The notes under the pieces: model-generated
The model's input: only the letters and a program-made list of their open reading frames with translations
Told to the model about the DNA's origin: nothing
Databases searched by the model: none
Shown here: in pieces, positions 8,495 through 17,971 of the stretch
Numbering within the stretch: position 1 is the stretch's first letter
Layout: each line of letters opens with the position of its first letter
Made by a program: the position numbers and the translations under genes
Source of the DNA: Collimonas fungivorans
GTDB lineage: Bacteria > Pseudomonadota > Gammaproteobacteria > Burkholderiales > Burkholderiaceae_D
DNA length: 64,000 nt
NCBI RefSeq assembly: GCF_001584145.1
Contig: NZ_CP013232.1
Location: 5,456,001 to 5,520,000 of the forward strand
Direction of reading: 5' to 3'

Positions 8495-9817
8495 TCAGCT
8501 GGAAAATTGCGAAACGATCGCATGGGTGTGCGCTCCCGGCGCCTCTTCGTCCGTGCTCTGGATCAGGAATTGCTCGATTGCGTCATGGTGCGAAACAGCC
8601 TCGTCGGCCAGCGGATCGGTTCCCTGCTGATACTCGCCGATCTGCAAAAGTAGCTCGATCTCGTTGAACTTCGACATCAGCTTGCGTATCCGCCCGGCAC
8701 CGTTGCAATGCGCGCTGCTCGCCACCAGGGTCATTACCCGGCTCAAACTGTTGAGAACGTCGATCGCAGGATAGTGGTTACGGGCGGCGATAGCGCGCGA
8801 CAGAACGATGTGACCATCAAGAATGCCGCGCACTTCTTCGCTGACCGGATCGTTCCCCTCCTCATCCTCGGCCAGCACCGTATAAAATGCCGTGATCGAA
8901 CCGGTGCTGCCCATGCCGGCGCGTTCAAGCAAGCGCGGCAACTCGGCAAAAATGGAGGGGGGGAAGCCGCGCCGGGTCGGCGGTTCGCCAGCCGACAAGC
9001 CGATTTCACGTTGGGCCCGCGCAAAACGCGTCAGCGAATCCATCATCAGCAACACACGCATGCCCTGGTCGCGAAAATACTCGGCAATCGCAGTGCCTAC
9101 GTAAGCGGCCTTGGCGCGCTCGATCGATGAGCGATCCGAAGTCGCGCATACCACCACGCTCTTGGCCATGCCCTCCTTGCCGAGAATCAGTTCGATGAAT
9201 TCCCGCACTTCGCGGCCGCGTTCGCCGATCAGCACCACCACATTCACATCGCAGGCCGCGCCGCGGGCCAGCATGCCGAGCAGCGTACTCTTGCCGACCC
9301 CGGCAGGAGCGAAGATGCCGACCCGCTGACCTTCGCCAATCGTCATCAAGCCATCGATGACTCGCACGCCGGTGTCAAGCGGTTCTTCTATCATGCGGCG
9401 GGTAAGCGGATCCGGCGCAGGCGCAATGACTGAGCGGAATTCCTTGGTCTCGATTGCGCCGAGCCGGTCCAGCGGCTCGCCCAGGCCGTCCAGCACGCGG
9501 CCCATCAGCGCCGGACCGACCGGCACCGACAATGGCCTGCCCTGCCCGACTACCCGGGTTGAACGCGATAAGCCGACTACGCTGCCGAACGGCGCCAGCA
9601 GCGCGAACTGACGGGTGAAGCCGACCACCTCGGCGCGCTGCACCAAGCGCCCGTCGGCTTCGCGCAGCTCGCATAATTCGCCGAGCGTGGCGTCCAGGCC
9701 TCCCACTTTCAGTAAAGTACCTATGATTTCGACCACCTTGCCGTGCTGCTTGAGCATTGGCGTCGCATCGAGGGTGGCGTCCAGCGTGTCGAGAAAGCTG
9801 TCGAATCCGTCCATCAT
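8495..9817 (-). CDS. sctN: T3SS ATPase SctN (HrcN)
   Basis: Cytoplasmic hexameric ATPase that removes chaperones and unfolds substrates. 440 residues with Walker A ([12 protein letters not shown], about residues 169-180), the [10 protein letters not shown] motif, a Walker B-type [20 protein letters not shown] segment and the [20 protein letters not shown] stretch characteristic of F1/FliI-type ATPases. It overlaps sctL by four bases (ATGA), indicating translational coupling. Confidence 0.97.
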   Translation of the reverse strand: MMDGFDSFLDTLDATLDATPMLKQHGKVVEIIGTLLKVGGLDATLGELCELREADGRLVQRAEVVGFTRQFALLAPFGSVVGLSRSTRVVGQGRPLSVPVGPALMGRVLDGLGEPLDRLGAIETKEFRSVIAPAPDPLTRRMIEEPLDTGVRVIDGLMTIGEGQRVGIFAPAGVGKSTLLGMLARGAACDVNVVVLIGERGREVREFIELILGKEGMAKSVVVCATSDRSSIERAKAAYVGTAIAEYFRDQGMRVLLMMDSLTRFARAQREIGLSAGEPPTRRGFPPSIFAELPRLLERAGMGSTGSITAFYTVLAEDEEGNDPVSEEVRGILDGHIVLSRAIAARNHYPAIDVLNSLSRVMTLVASSAHCNGAGRIRKLMSKFNEIELLLQIGEYQQGTDPLADEAVSHHDAIEQFLIQSTDEEAPGAHTHAIVSQFSS

Positions 9818-10572
9818 TCCATGCTTTCATGTTCGTCCAGCGCTTCGTCCTGCTCCAGCACAGGTTCTTCGCGGAACTGCCGGAATTGCGAAGACGGCTC
9901 GGCAACCAAGCCGGCAACAGCACGCCGCAGCGCATCGACATGCAAGGAGAGGCTGCCGTCGATCACGCCGTAGTCCCACTCGCAGAGGCAGCTGCCCGGC
10001 GTCAGATCGACGCGTCCCGCAACTTGCGGATTGACGCCCCATTGGTTGGCGCTGCAGGCTTCGCCGAAGGCTGCTCGTGCGGCATCCAGGTCCTGAGGAG
10101 CAACCTGTACAGTCAAAAAGGATGAATCGGCCAGGAGCCGGTCGACGGTTCCGGCAACCTGCGCAAACAGCGCCTTGGGATCCGCGGCGCCCAGCACGCG
10201 TTCGACGGCGCCCGTAACAATCTGCACGATTCGCTCGCGGGCGGCGCTGAGCAGCTGGTGCTGCGATGCCGCCTGGCGCAGCATGAGGGAATGCACCTCT
10301 TCCAGTCCGCGCCGGCGGCCTGCCGCGTAACCCAGACGCGCGCTATTGTCGAAGCGGCGCTGCGCCGCAGTTTCCAACGTATCCGCCCGTTGCTGCGCTG
10401 CTGCCACGATGGCTTGGGCGGTCGCTTCGGCTTCCACCAGCAGTCCGGCATAACGCCGTTCGAGCGCGCCATACGCTTGATCGAGGGCTATTACGTTGGC
10501 GAGTTCCGCGCTGCGTATCACGTCTACGTCGGGACCGACGGACGCTTGTTCCGAGCTTAGCCAAATAGCCAT
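9814..10572 (-). CDS. sctL: T3SS ATPase stator SctL (HrpB5-like)
   Basis: 252 residues, FliH/YscL-like; links SctN to the cytoplasmic sorting platform. The start is the ATG at 10572 (MAIWLSSEQ), preceded by GGAG; an upstream in-frame ATG at 10653 lies well inside sctK and lacks support. It has a helical Ala/Glu/Arg-rich N-terminal half ([36 protein letters not shown]) and a C-terminal globular domain ending in a long acidic tail. It overlaps the end of sctK by 16 bases. Confidence 0.9.
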   Translation of the reverse strand: MAIWLSSEQASVGPDVDVIRSAELANVIALDQAYGALERRYAGLLVEAEATAQAIVAAAQQRADTLETAAQRRFDNSARLGYAAGRRRGLEEVHSLMLRQAASQHQLLSAARERIVQIVTGAVERVLGAADPKALFAQVAGTVDRLLADSSFLTVQVAPQDLDAARAAFGEACSANQWGVNPQVAGRVDLTPGSCLCEWDYGVIDGSLSLHVDALRRAVAGLVAEPSSQFRQFREEPVLEQDEALDEHESME

Positions 10573-11264
10573 TGCATCTCCGGGAAGAACGATCCTAGTT
10601 TCGAAAAAAAGCGCGCCGACTCGCCATTGCCGGAAAGCTGGCCTGACAAACAACGTTTATCCAGGCTTCCGCCCGCGACCTCTGCCATGGCAATGTCGGC
10701 AATCTCCTCGGAGGCGAGGGCAAATGCTATCAGCGCGGCAGCCGCCGGGGCCAGCCCGGCATCCTCGGACTGGATCAGTTGCCAGCCATCGGCCGCCAGC
10801 GACGCTGCGGTGAACGACGCCGGCAGCGGCGGCGCAGAAGCAGCGACAACCGCATCCTCCCGCTGCAGACACTCCAGAGCGCGTTCTCCAACCGCAGCGA
10901 GCAGCTGCTCGCGCTGGCTGCGGGCCACCACCCGGCGCAGACCGGCGCGTGACCGGTACAGCACACGAGCTGACAACACCTTGCGCAAACCGGCAGCGTC
11001 CAGCAGTGCAAGCCGGTTGACGCCCAGGCTCAGCTGGTCGGCAGAAACAACACCTGGCAGCCAGACATCGCGCGCGGCGAGCCATATCTTGACAGCGGCA
11101 GGAGTGCAAGCCTGGCGCCAACGCTGGCAATGACGTTGCGCCTGGCGCGCCGCCTCCTCGCCCACCCTTGTTTCGTATTTGCCGATCCAGGCATGCAGCT
11201 GGGCAAGCGTTGCCGGCGCACTTTCGCTTGGACCGTTAACCTTGATGTCGTCACTGGCATTCAA
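10557..11264 (-). CDS. sctK: T3SS accessory sorting-platform protein SctK/HrpB4-like
   Basis: 235 residues lying between sctJ and sctL, where hrp2 loci have hrpB4. Contains an N-terminal helical segment (LAQLHAWIGKYETRV), a Leu/Ala-rich middle and a C-terminal [10 protein letters not shown] ending. HrpB4/SctK proteins connect the ATPase stator to the pods of the sorting platform. Sequence similarity across this family is weak, so the assignment is positional. It overlaps sctJ by four bases. Confidence 0.82.
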   Translation of the reverse strand: MNASDDIKVNGPSESAPATLAQLHAWIGKYETRVGEEAARQAQRHCQRWRQACTPAAVKIWLAARDVWLPGVVSADQLSLGVNRLALLDAAGLRKVLSARVLYRSRAGLRRVVARSQREQLLAAVGERALECLQREDAVVAASAPPLPASFTAASLAADGWQLIQSEDAGLAPAAAALIAFALASEEIADIAMAEVAGGSLDKRCLSGQLSGNGESARFFSKLGSFFPEMQWLFG

Positions 11265-12031
11265 GACGGCTTGCTCCGCGAAAGCAAAGCCCGCAAGCCA
11301 CCCGGCGCCAGCTTGCGGAGCAGTCCGTAGCGTCTGGCGGCAAACGCCAGCGCCGCAGCCAGAATTGCCGCCAAAAGCAGTCCTGCTCCAATCAGCCAGG
11401 CATCGCCGGCGTTGCGGCGTAGGGATCTCGCGGCTGGCAAGTCGGCGCCGGCCACCATCGTCACGCTGACGTTGTCATAGGTCAGCCCTTCCACCGCATG
11501 CACAACCAGGTTCTTGATGCTGGGCACCAGCGAAGCGACATCGGTGCCAGGCAAATACTTGACAAACACCGCTGCCGACGACGGCTTGACTTCGTTGGCC
11601 AGCGGATCGTTATTCGGCAGGACGATCTGGACACTGGCGTAACTGACGCCGTCAATCCGGGAAAGCACCTCCGACAGCTGCTGCGATACCCCGTAGATAA
11701 AACGCACCCGCTCTTCGGTAGGCGTAGAGATCAAGCCATCCTTCTTGAACATCTCGCCGAGATTTTCGTGCTTCTGATGCGGCATGCCCTGCGATCGCAG
11801 CACATTGATGGCCCGCGCAAAGTCCCGTTCTTCTGCTCTCACCGCCCAGCTTTTTCCGCTTTCGTCTTTCTGCTTGGATGCGGGAATGCCGGCGTCGAGC
11901 AGCGCCGCCAGCATGTCGTTGGCGTCGGCTTCGGATAGTTGCGCATACAGCTGCTCGCTGCAGCCGCTGATGAGTACGACGCTCAGCAAAGCGATGCAGA
12001 GCTTGCGGAGCAACGACGGATAGTGTGGCAT
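11261..12031 (-). CDS. sctJ: T3SS inner-membrane ring lipoprotein SctJ (HrcJ)
   Basis: 256 residues. It begins with a lipoprotein signal (LCIALLSVVLISGC, lipidated Cys at about residue 24), followed by the ring-building fold: SEQLYAQLSEADANDMLAAL, then AINVLRSQGMP, EERVRFIYGVSQQLSEVLSR and ASVQIVLPNNDP. A C-terminal membrane helix (AWLIGAGLLLAAILAAALAF) precedes the cytoplasmic tail. Forms the periplasmic inner ring with SctD. Ten bases separate it from sctI. Confidence 0.96.
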   Translation of the reverse strand: MPHYPSLLRKLCIALLSVVLISGCSEQLYAQLSEADANDMLAALLDAGIPASKQKDESGKSWAVRAEERDFARAINVLRSQGMPHQKHENLGEMFKKDGLISTPTEERVRFIYGVSQQLSEVLSRIDGVSYASVQIVLPNNDPLANEVKPSSAAVFVKYLPGTDVASLVPSIKNLVVHAVEGLTYDNVSVTMVAGADLPAARSLRRNAGDAWLIGAGLLLAAILAAALAFAARRYGLLRKLAPGGLRALLSRSKPS

Positions 12032-12040
12032 CTGGCGCTC

Positions 12041-12466
12041 CTATTGATTCTTGACCAAGGTCTGGATGGCGCCCTTGCTGCCTTGCGCAAGCGTTTGTCC
12101 GAGATACAGCTTGGCTGTCAAAGTAGCAACGTCAAGCTGCACCTTTACCGATTGCGCCACCACTTCTTGCATGCTCATCTTGTCGGCGCCTGCGGCGAAG
12201 GCGTCGACCTTGCCGGTCAAGGTCCCCATGGCTTGATCTTGCTGCGTAATCATTTCCGATACCGCGGAAGGTCCCTGGAAGTGCGTCACGCTTTGCGGTG
12301 AAAGGCGTGCTTGCTCGAACTTGGCGCGGAATTGTTCGACCAGATCGCTGCGTGGCGCCGGCGTCACCCCGGCCGCGGCCGCCGAGCTTTCCTTGACGAC
12401 GCCGGCGCCGCCCTGCATTGCGGGTGTGCTTGAGATCGGTGGCAGTGGTGGAATTGTCATGCTCAT
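12041..12466 (-). CDS. sctI: T3SS inner rod SctI (HrpB2)
   Basis: 141 residues, no signal peptide. N-terminal Pro/Ala-rich segment (MSMTIPPLPPISSTPAMQGG), then a helical half that ends KLYLGQTLAQGSKGAIQTLVK, typical of HrpB2/YscI inner-rod proteins, which are themselves exported early and cap the export gate. Second gene of the minus-strand core operon, preceded by an AAGGAG-type site. Confidence 0.88.
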   Translation of the reverse strand: MSMTIPPLPPISSTPAMQGGAGVVKESSAAAAGVTPAPRSDLVEQFRAKFEQARLSPQSVTHFQGPSAVSEMITQQDQAMGTLTGKVDAFAAGADKMSMQEVVAQSVKVQLDVATLTAKLYLGQTLAQGSKGAIQTLVKNQ

Positions 12467-12476
12467 ATCGATCTCC

Positions 12477-12947
12477 TTAAGCGCGCAGATGCCGGCGCTG
12501 TAACAAAAACTGCAATTGACTCTTATCGATCTGCGCCACGGCCGGCCGCTTCGCCGTCTTGTCGCCTGCCTGCCCCATCAGGGTAGTCATGAGCTCGATC
12601 GAGTCGGCATCCTCCTTGCCCGACATGACTTCATTTGCATAGTGACGCCAGGACTCGTCATCTTGATTGGCCAGGCAGATCGCCAGCAGTGAGCTGACGT
12701 AAGGGCCGAACGATCCTCGCAAAGGCTGCTGTTCAAGCTCCCGCAACAGACGCACGGCGTCGGAGAAACGTTTCTGGCGGATCAATATCCAGGCGTCGTA
12801 CGCGCGCAGTTCGATAAAACCCGGCCGCATCAGGTGCACCGCAGCCAGCAGGCGCTCGGTTGGCTCGATATGGTTATGCTTGGCGCCGAACATCAATAGT
12901 TCGATCAGCCCTGTTAACAGCTCGTTACTGCAATTTCCCATCTTCAT
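12477..12947 (-). CDS. hrpB1: HrpB1/HrpK-family T3SS protein
   Basis: 156 residues starting at the ATG at 12947, which has GAGGAG six bases upstream; a longer in-frame start at 13199 would run across the promoter region and is rejected. Helical, TPR-like chaperone-type protein: LTGLIELLMFGAKHNHIEP, LLAAVHLMRPGFIELRAYD and FSDAVRLLRELEQQPL match the HrpB1_HrpK family. HrpB1 is reported as a periplasmic or chaperone-like component needed for pilus assembly in hrp2 systems. First gene of the operon, downstream of the box at 13058-13082. Confidence 0.9.
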   Translation of the reverse strand: MKMGNCSNELLTGLIELLMFGAKHNHIEPTERLLAAVHLMRPGFIELRAYDAWILIRQKRFSDAVRLLRELEQQPLRGSFGPYVSSLLAICLANQDDESWRHYANEVMSGKEDADSIELMTTLMGQAGDKTAKRPAVAQIDKSQLQFLLQRRHLRA

Positions 12948-13057
12948 ATCCGGCTCCTCGAAGAAAAACCCCCGCACGCCACCTTGAGAACAGCACGCAC
13001 TGCGCGGCAGGTAGTAACGGAAGATAAGGCAGCTTCGCCGTCGTTGTCGTCGTAGAT

Positions 13058-13082
13058 ACGAACCTGCATCGCAACTAGCGAA
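13058..13082 (-). promoter_or_regulatory. PIP-type box for the hrpB1-sctT operon
   Basis: Minus-strand TTCGC, 15 bases, TTCGT: one mismatch to the PIP box and a perfect hrpII box. A -10-like TTATCT follows 30 bases downstream, the canonical spacing for HrpX/HrpB promoters. It lies 110 bases before hrpB1. Confidence 0.75.
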
Positions 13083-13129
13083 ACATCGCGCCGCGCCACA
13101 GCTTCTCGAATTCGGCAAGTTCCTCCCGC

Positions 13130-13154
13130 TTCGCCACAGCGCGCACCGGTTCGC
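13130..13154 (+). promoter_or_regulatory. perfect PIP box for the sctU operon
   Basis: Plus-strand TTCGC, exactly 15 bases, TTCGC. A -10-like CAATAAT lies about 30 bases further, 66 bases after the box comes the sctU ATG. This is the best-placed box of the window and shares the intergenic space with the divergent box at 13058-13082. Confidence 0.88.
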
Positions 13155-13220
13155 ATTCACGCTCTTGCCTGCCTCGCGCCGGCGCAATAATCGCCCCACA
13201 CCTTATTTCGGTATACATCC

Positions 13221-14288
13221 ATGTCCGACGAAAAAACCGAAGAGCCCAGTGAGAAGAAGCTGACCGACGCCCGGCGCGACGGCGAAACGTCGAAAAGCCA
13301 GGATTTGCCATTTGCGGCAATTCTATTCAGTGCGGCGATCGGTTTCTCGCTGGGCGGCCCTGTCATGACGGAACAATTGCGTTTGCTGCTGCGCATGGGG
13401 CTGGACGTTGCGAATGCACAATCGGAAAATTTCAGCTATACCGATGCGCTAGTGACTGCCGGCACCCGTGGCTTGGCCCTTTGCCTACCGATAGCGCTGC
13501 TGGCCGCATTGATTTCGGCCGCCGTGATTGCAGCGCAAGTCGGATTGCAGCTCGCTTTCAAGCCGCTGGAGCTGAAATTCAATTCAATCAACCCGGCGTC
13601 GGGACTGAAACGGATCTTTTCGATGCGCTCGATGATAGAGCTGGCAAAAACCGTGATCAAAGCTTGCATTCTGGGCGCGGTATTGTGGAAAACCGTGCTG
13701 ATACTGATGCCATTGCTAATTGGGGTCGTGTACCAGCCGATTCTGGGGTTGGACAACATCGCCTGGGGCGCTCTGTGCAAGATGCTCGCCATCTCTGCCG
13801 TCGTTTTCCTGGTGATAGGCACCGCCGATTTTGGCATCCAGCGCTGGTTGTTCATCCGGGACCACCGCATGAGCAAGGATGAAGTCAAACGGGAGAACAA
13901 GGAAAGCAACGGCAATCCGCAAATCAAGCAAGAGCTGCGCAAACTGTCAAAAGAACTTGCCAACGCGCCGCAGAAATCGCATGTGGGACAGGCGAATGTG
14001 GTGGTGGTCAATCCGACCCACTACGCGGTCGCCCTGCGCTACGCGCCAGAAGAATGCGGCTTGCCGCGCGTCATTGCCAAAGGCACCGATGACGAAGCGC
14101 GCGTCATCCGCGAACTGGCGGCTTTGCATGGCGTCCCGATCGTCGGCAACCCGCCATTGGCGCGCGCGCTTTATCTGGTTGCTCTGGAAGAAACTATCCC
14201 CGAACCCCTTTTCGACGCGGTAGCGGCAGTGCTCGCCTGGGTTGACGATATGGGCAAAGGCCACACCACAGCTGTCAATCCAGCTTGA
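13221..14288 (+). CDS. sctU: T3SS export switch protein SctU (HrcU)
   Basis: 355 residues, FlhB/YscU family. N-terminal SDEKTEEPSEKKLTDARRDG motif, four hydrophobic helices, then a cytoplasmic domain with the autocleavage site NPTH at residues 264-267 (VVVNPTHYAVALRY). Autocleavage switches substrate class from early (rod, needle/pilus) to translocators and effectors. First gene of the plus-strand core operon, directly after a perfect PIP box. Confidence 0.97.
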   Translation: MSDEKTEEPSEKKLTDARRDGETSKSQDLPFAAILFSAAIGFSLGGPVMTEQLRLLLRMGLDVANAQSENFSYTDALVTAGTRGLALCLPIALLAALISAAVIAAQVGLQLAFKPLELKFNSINPASGLKRIFSMRSMIELAKTVIKACILGAVLWKTVLILMPLLIGVVYQPILGLDNIAWGALCKMLAISAVVFLVIGTADFGIQRWLFIRDHRMSKDEVKRENKESNGNPQIKQELRKLSKELANAPQKSHVGQANVVVVNPTHYAVALRYAPEECGLPRVIAKGTDDEARVIRELAALHGVPIVGNPPLARALYLVALEETIPEPLFDAVAAVLAWVDDMGKGHTTAVNPA

Positions 14289-14299
14289 AGGAGATTTAC

Positions 14300-16222
14300 A
14301 TGAAATCGTCGCGCCTGTTCAATATCAGCGGCGAAGTCGGCATCGTAGCGCTGGTGATCGCGGTTATCGCCTTGATGATCCTGCCTTTGCCCACGTTCCT
14401 GATCGATATGCTGCTGGGCCTGAATATCACCATCAGCATCGTGCTGTTGATGGTGACAATGTATATTCCCAGCGCCACATCGCTGTCGGCTTTTCCATCC
14501 CTGCTGCTGTTTACTACCTTGTTCCGCCTGTCGCTTAACATCGCCTCGACAAAATCGATCTTGCTTAACGCCGAAGCCGGTCACATCATCGAGAGCTTCG
14601 GCGAGCTGGTGGTCGGCGGCAACCTGGTGGTCGGGCTGGTGGTGTTCCTGATCATCGCAACCGTGCAATTCATCGTTATCGCAAAAGGCTCGGAACGGGT
14701 AGCGGAGGTGGGCGCGCGTTTCACCCTGGACGCAATGCCGGGCAAGCAGATGAGCATTGACGCCGACGTCAAGGCCGGCAATATTTCCGTCGACGACGCC
14801 AGGCAACGGCGTGCTTTGTTGGCCATCGAGAGCCAGCTGCATGGCGGCATGGACGGCGCGATGAAATTCGTCAAGGGAGATGCGATCGCCGGCCTGGTCA
14901 TCACCATGGTTAACATCCTCGCCGGCATGGTGATCGGCGTCAGCTACCATGGCATGAGCGCAGGCGAAGCTGCCAACCGCTTTTCCGTGCTTTCCATCGG
15001 CGATGCGATGGTTTCGCAAATTCCTTCCTTGCTGATCTCGGTCGCAGCCGGCATCTTGATCACGCGCGTGGCTGACGAGCATAGCCGGCCGCGCTCGCTA
15101 GGCATGGATATCGCATCGCAGCTGTCAACCAATGCGAATGCCTTGTTCAGCGCTTCGGCCATGTTATGCGGGTTCGCATTGGTGCCTGGCTTTCCGACCA
15201 CTTTGTTCCTGGTGTTGGCGGCTGCCATCTTCGCCGGCGGCTATAGCTTGCGACGCAAGCAGCAGCAATCCAAGCCCGATTCCGGCACCGAACTCTCCGC
15301 TCTGCTCACCGATGGCGTAAAAGGGGGCGCGCCCAGCATTGCGCAGCACGCTCCGGCGTTCGCCGTTCCATTATCCATACGCCTATCGAAAAAGCTCAGC
15401 GGCCGGCTCGCCGAGGCGGCCTTGAACCAGGCCCTGAACGACATACGGCTGCGGCTGGTGGAAGAACTCGGCCTGCCTTTTCCGCGCACCGCCGTGTGGA
15501 CCGCCCCCGACCTGCCCGGCCTGTCATACCAAATCCTGCTGCAAGAGGTGCCGCTGGCGCCGGTAGAAATGCCGGAGTCGGTCAGCCAGCGCGAAAAGGC
15601 GTTGGCAGACGATGTGTTCGATTCACTGCGGCGTGAAGCCCATCTCTTCGTCGGGCTGCAAGAAACGCAATGGATACTGGATCGCGTCGGCGCCGAGTAT
15701 CCAGGCCTGGTCGCCGAGGTGCAGAAAGTCTCGACCGTGCCGAAGATAGCGGAAGTGTTCAGGCGCCTTCTCGAAGAGCAGGTACCGATCCGGAATATCC
15801 GGGCGATCCTGGAAAGCCTGGTTGCATGGGGCGCCAAGGAAAAGGATGTTCTGATGCTGACCGAATACGTGCGCGGCGATCTGGGCCGCTTCATCGCCCA
15901 CCGGGCGACGGCAGGCACCGGAAAAATGCAGGCGATCATGCTCGAAGCCGATGTCGAACAGACTATTCGCCAGGCCATCAAGCCCACTCCGGCCGGCAAT
16001 TTCCTGACACTTGAACCGCAGCAAATCGATGCCCTGCTGGAGTCTGTCCAAAGCGCCATCGGCAACGCACCAGCGGCTGGCCTCGCGGTCGTTACGGCAA
16101 TGGATATCCGACGCTACTTCCGGCGCATGATCGAACAAGGCTTTCCGGCGTTGCAGGTGTATTCATTCCAGGAACTGGGAGCGGACGTCGAGCTGCAGCC
16201 GGTCGGCGTGGTCAATCTCTAG
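14300..16222 (+). CDS. sctV: T3SS major export apparatus protein SctV (HrcV)
   Basis: 640 residues, FlhA/YscV family. About eight N-terminal membrane helices (VALVIAVIALMILPLPTFL; ITISIVLLMVTMYIP) with the conserved FPSLLLFTTLFRLSLNIAST stretch and the FHIPEP-like cytoplasmic loop (RFTLDAMPGKQMSIDADV), then a large cytoplasmic domain that forms the nonameric export ring. The start at 14300 has AAGGAG upstream; the frame extends to 14285 but that start is within the site. It follows sctU by 11 bases. Confidence 0.97.
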   Translation: MKSSRLFNISGEVGIVALVIAVIALMILPLPTFLIDMLLGLNITISIVLLMVTMYIPSATSLSAFPSLLLFTTLFRLSLNIASTKSILLNAEAGHIIESFGELVVGGNLVVGLVVFLIIATVQFIVIAKGSERVAEVGARFTLDAMPGKQMSIDADVKAGNISVDDARQRRALLAIESQLHGGMDGAMKFVKGDAIAGLVITMVNILAGMVIGVSYHGMSAGEAANRFSVLSIGDAMVSQIPSLLISVAAGILITRVADEHSRPRSLGMDIASQLSTNANALFSASAMLCGFALVPGFPTTLFLVLAAAIFAGGYSLRRKQQQSKPDSGTELSALLTDGVKGGAPSIAQHAPAFAVPLSIRLSKKLSGRLAEAALNQALNDIRLRLVEELGLPFPRTAVWTAPDLPGLSYQILLQEVPLAPVEMPESVSQREKALADDVFDSLRREAHLFVGLQETQWILDRVGAEYPGLVAEVQKVSTVPKIAEVFRRLLEEQVPIRNIRAILESLVAWGAKEKDVLMLTEYVRGDLGRFIAHRATAGTGKMQAIMLEADVEQTIRQAIKPTPAGNFLTLEPQQIDALLESVQSAIGNAPAAGLAVVTAMDIRRYFRRMIEQGFPALQVYSFQELGADVELQPVGVVNL

Positions 16223-16224
16223 CC

Positions 16225-16848
16225 ATGGATAACCGCTTCCGGCAGGCGCGCGAATTGCGGGTCCTGCGACTTTCTTCTGAACATTCGGATAACACGCCAA
16301 GCCGGCCAGCACGCCAGCGGACAACGCGTTTCGCTACGCTTCTCGGCGCCGCCCGGCAGGAGCTGACAGACGGCGCCCGCGCCGGCTCCGAAGATAGATC
16401 GATGGATGACGACGCCGACCAGCGCGACGAAACTCCGCCAGGCATGCCGCACCAGGACAGCCGGGCGGCGCCGGCCGCAGAGGCGACGGTCGGCAACGAC
16501 GCAGAGCGGGATGGACTCGCCGCTCTGCGCGCGCACATGATCCGGCAATGCTCGCAGGCAGCGGAAGCTGACCTGATCGTTGAGCATCTGGCCGAACGCG
16601 TCGCAAATTTCTGCTCGTCGCCTGCGGTCAAGAGAGGCGGAACCTGGGAAGTAGCCATCGTGCTCAATCCGGCCATCCTGCCTGAGACCAATCTGCATTT
16701 AAAACTTTCGCCATTCCGGCTGTCGCTTCGCTTCGAGTCCAATGATGCACGGGCCAATGACCTAATCTGCCTGAACACGGATGCATTGCTGCGGCGTCTG
16801 CGTTCCCGGCTCGACGCCAGCTTAGATATCGATGTCGAGACGGCCTGA
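16225..16848 (+). CDS. hpaP: T3SS substrate-specificity switch protein HpaP/SctP-like
   Basis: 207 residues, two bases after sctV. N-terminal half is Arg/Asp/Ala-rich and probably disordered; the C-terminal half is globular (DLIVEHLAERVANFC; WEVAIVLNPAILPETNLHL; LSPFRLSLRFESNDARANDL), with the arrangement of HpaC/HpaP and FliK/YscP C-terminal domains that contact SctU. The place between sctV and sctQ is that of hpaC/hpaP in Xanthomonas and Ralstonia. Confidence 0.8.
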   Translation: MDNRFRQARELRVLRLSSEHSDNTPSRPARQRTTRFATLLGAARQELTDGARAGSEDRSMDDDADQRDETPPGMPHQDSRAAPAAEATVGNDAERDGLAALRAHMIRQCSQAAEADLIVEHLAERVANFCSSPAVKRGGTWEVAIVLNPAILPETNLHLKLSPFRLSLRFESNDARANDLICLNTDALLRRLRSRLDASLDIDVETA

Positions 16849-17971
16849 GCCTTCAAAAAAGAGACGGATTCTCATGCATAAGCAAGTCACGGAAAAAGTC
16901 AGGGCAACACCGATCGCCAATCGCTTGCGCTCATATCCGCCAGCACTGGCCAGTCTGTCCCGAGGTGTATTCGATGCGCGCAGCACGATGCGCATTGCAG
17001 CCAGCGCTGCCGGCATCGAATTGCATGCAATGCCGGCGGCATCGACTAGCTTCAAACGCGCTGCAACGCTGCGCCTGGATTCCTCTCACGGCGTACTGAC
17101 CGTACTCATTGACCTGTCCGGCCATCCGGCGCTTGAAGCGATCGCGCTCGACAGCGACCGTCAAAGGAGCACCGCGTTGGCCAACCTGTGGCTGGCGCCA
17201 CTGCTCGAAACACTGGCGGCCAACGGCTATCCGCAGCCAAGCGTTGCGGAACTGACGCTGACCGACATATCGACGGCGACGCAAGGGCTGACATTTGGAT
17301 TCCGGCTCGCGGCGACAAAGACTTGCCCTGGAGTTGCTGAGGTTGCCGTGATCGTCGATCTGCCGCTGCCGCTGGCGACCCTGCTCGAGCGGCAATGGCT
17401 GGCTGCACCCGGCGCCGCGCAAGCATTACCCGCTGCACTATCCCTGCCCACCCATCTGCGGCTGCGCAGCCGCCATTGCAGCCAGACATTGCTCACTTCT
17501 TTACGCTGCGGCGACATCTTGCTCGGCTGGCAACCGCGCGGAAACCACATACGCGGCGCAGCTATCGACAACGTCACGCTGCGCTGGGGCGTCGGCAACG
17601 GCTGGTGCGCTACCGCACAGGCAAGCGTCGCGGCACACACCATAACCCTGGAGAACAAACCTATGACGACCTACAATCTAGACAACGACCAGCTTGCGGA
17701 ACGGGAAGTGACGGAAGCTGCAGAGCACATCGACGTCGGACAGCTTGAGATTCCGGTCCATCTTGAGATTGTCACGCTTAATTTGCCGATAGCGCAAATC
17801 GCCGCGCTGGAATCCGGCTGCATCCTGGAGCTTCCAGTGCCAGTGGACGACGCCCAGATCCGGCTGGTTTCGCATGGCCAGGTTCTGGCGTTTGGCGAAC
17901 TGGTGGCAGTCGGCGGCCAGCTAGGCCTGCAAATCCACCGCATGGCAGAACGCAATGACCGGCTCTCCTGA
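16832..17971 (+). CDS. sctQ: T3SS cytoplasmic C-ring protein SctQ (HrcQ)
   Basis: 379 residues if started at 16832 (overlapping hpaP by 17 bases), or 365 from the ATG at 16874. C-terminal SpoA/FliN domain: LEIPVHLEIVTLNLPIAQIA then LPVPVDDAQIRLVSHGQ and GELVAVGGQLGLQIHRM. The N-terminal two thirds is poorly conserved, as usual. Scaffold of the sorting platform. A possible internal start near ATG 17663 (MTTYNLDND), producing the C-terminal SpoA domain alone, resembles the internal translation product known from YscQ/SpaO, but lacks a clear ribosome site. Confidence 0.92.
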   Translation: MSRRPEPSKKRRILMHKQVTEKVRATPIANRLRSYPPALASLSRGVFDARSTMRIAASAAGIELHAMPAASTSFKRAATLRLDSSHGVLTVLIDLSGHPALEAIALDSDRQRSTALANLWLAPLLETLAANGYPQPSVAELTLTDISTATQGLTFGFRLAATKTCPGVAEVAVIVDLPLPLATLLERQWLAAPGAAQALPAALSLPTHLRLRSRHCSQTLLTSLRCGDILLGWQPRGNHIRGAAIDNVTLRWGVGNGWCATAQASVAAHTITLENKPMTTYNLDNDQLAEREVTEAAEHIDVGQLEIPVHLEIVTLNLPIAQIAALESGCILELPVPVDDAQIRLVSHGQVLAFGELVAVGGQLGLQIHRMAERNDRLS

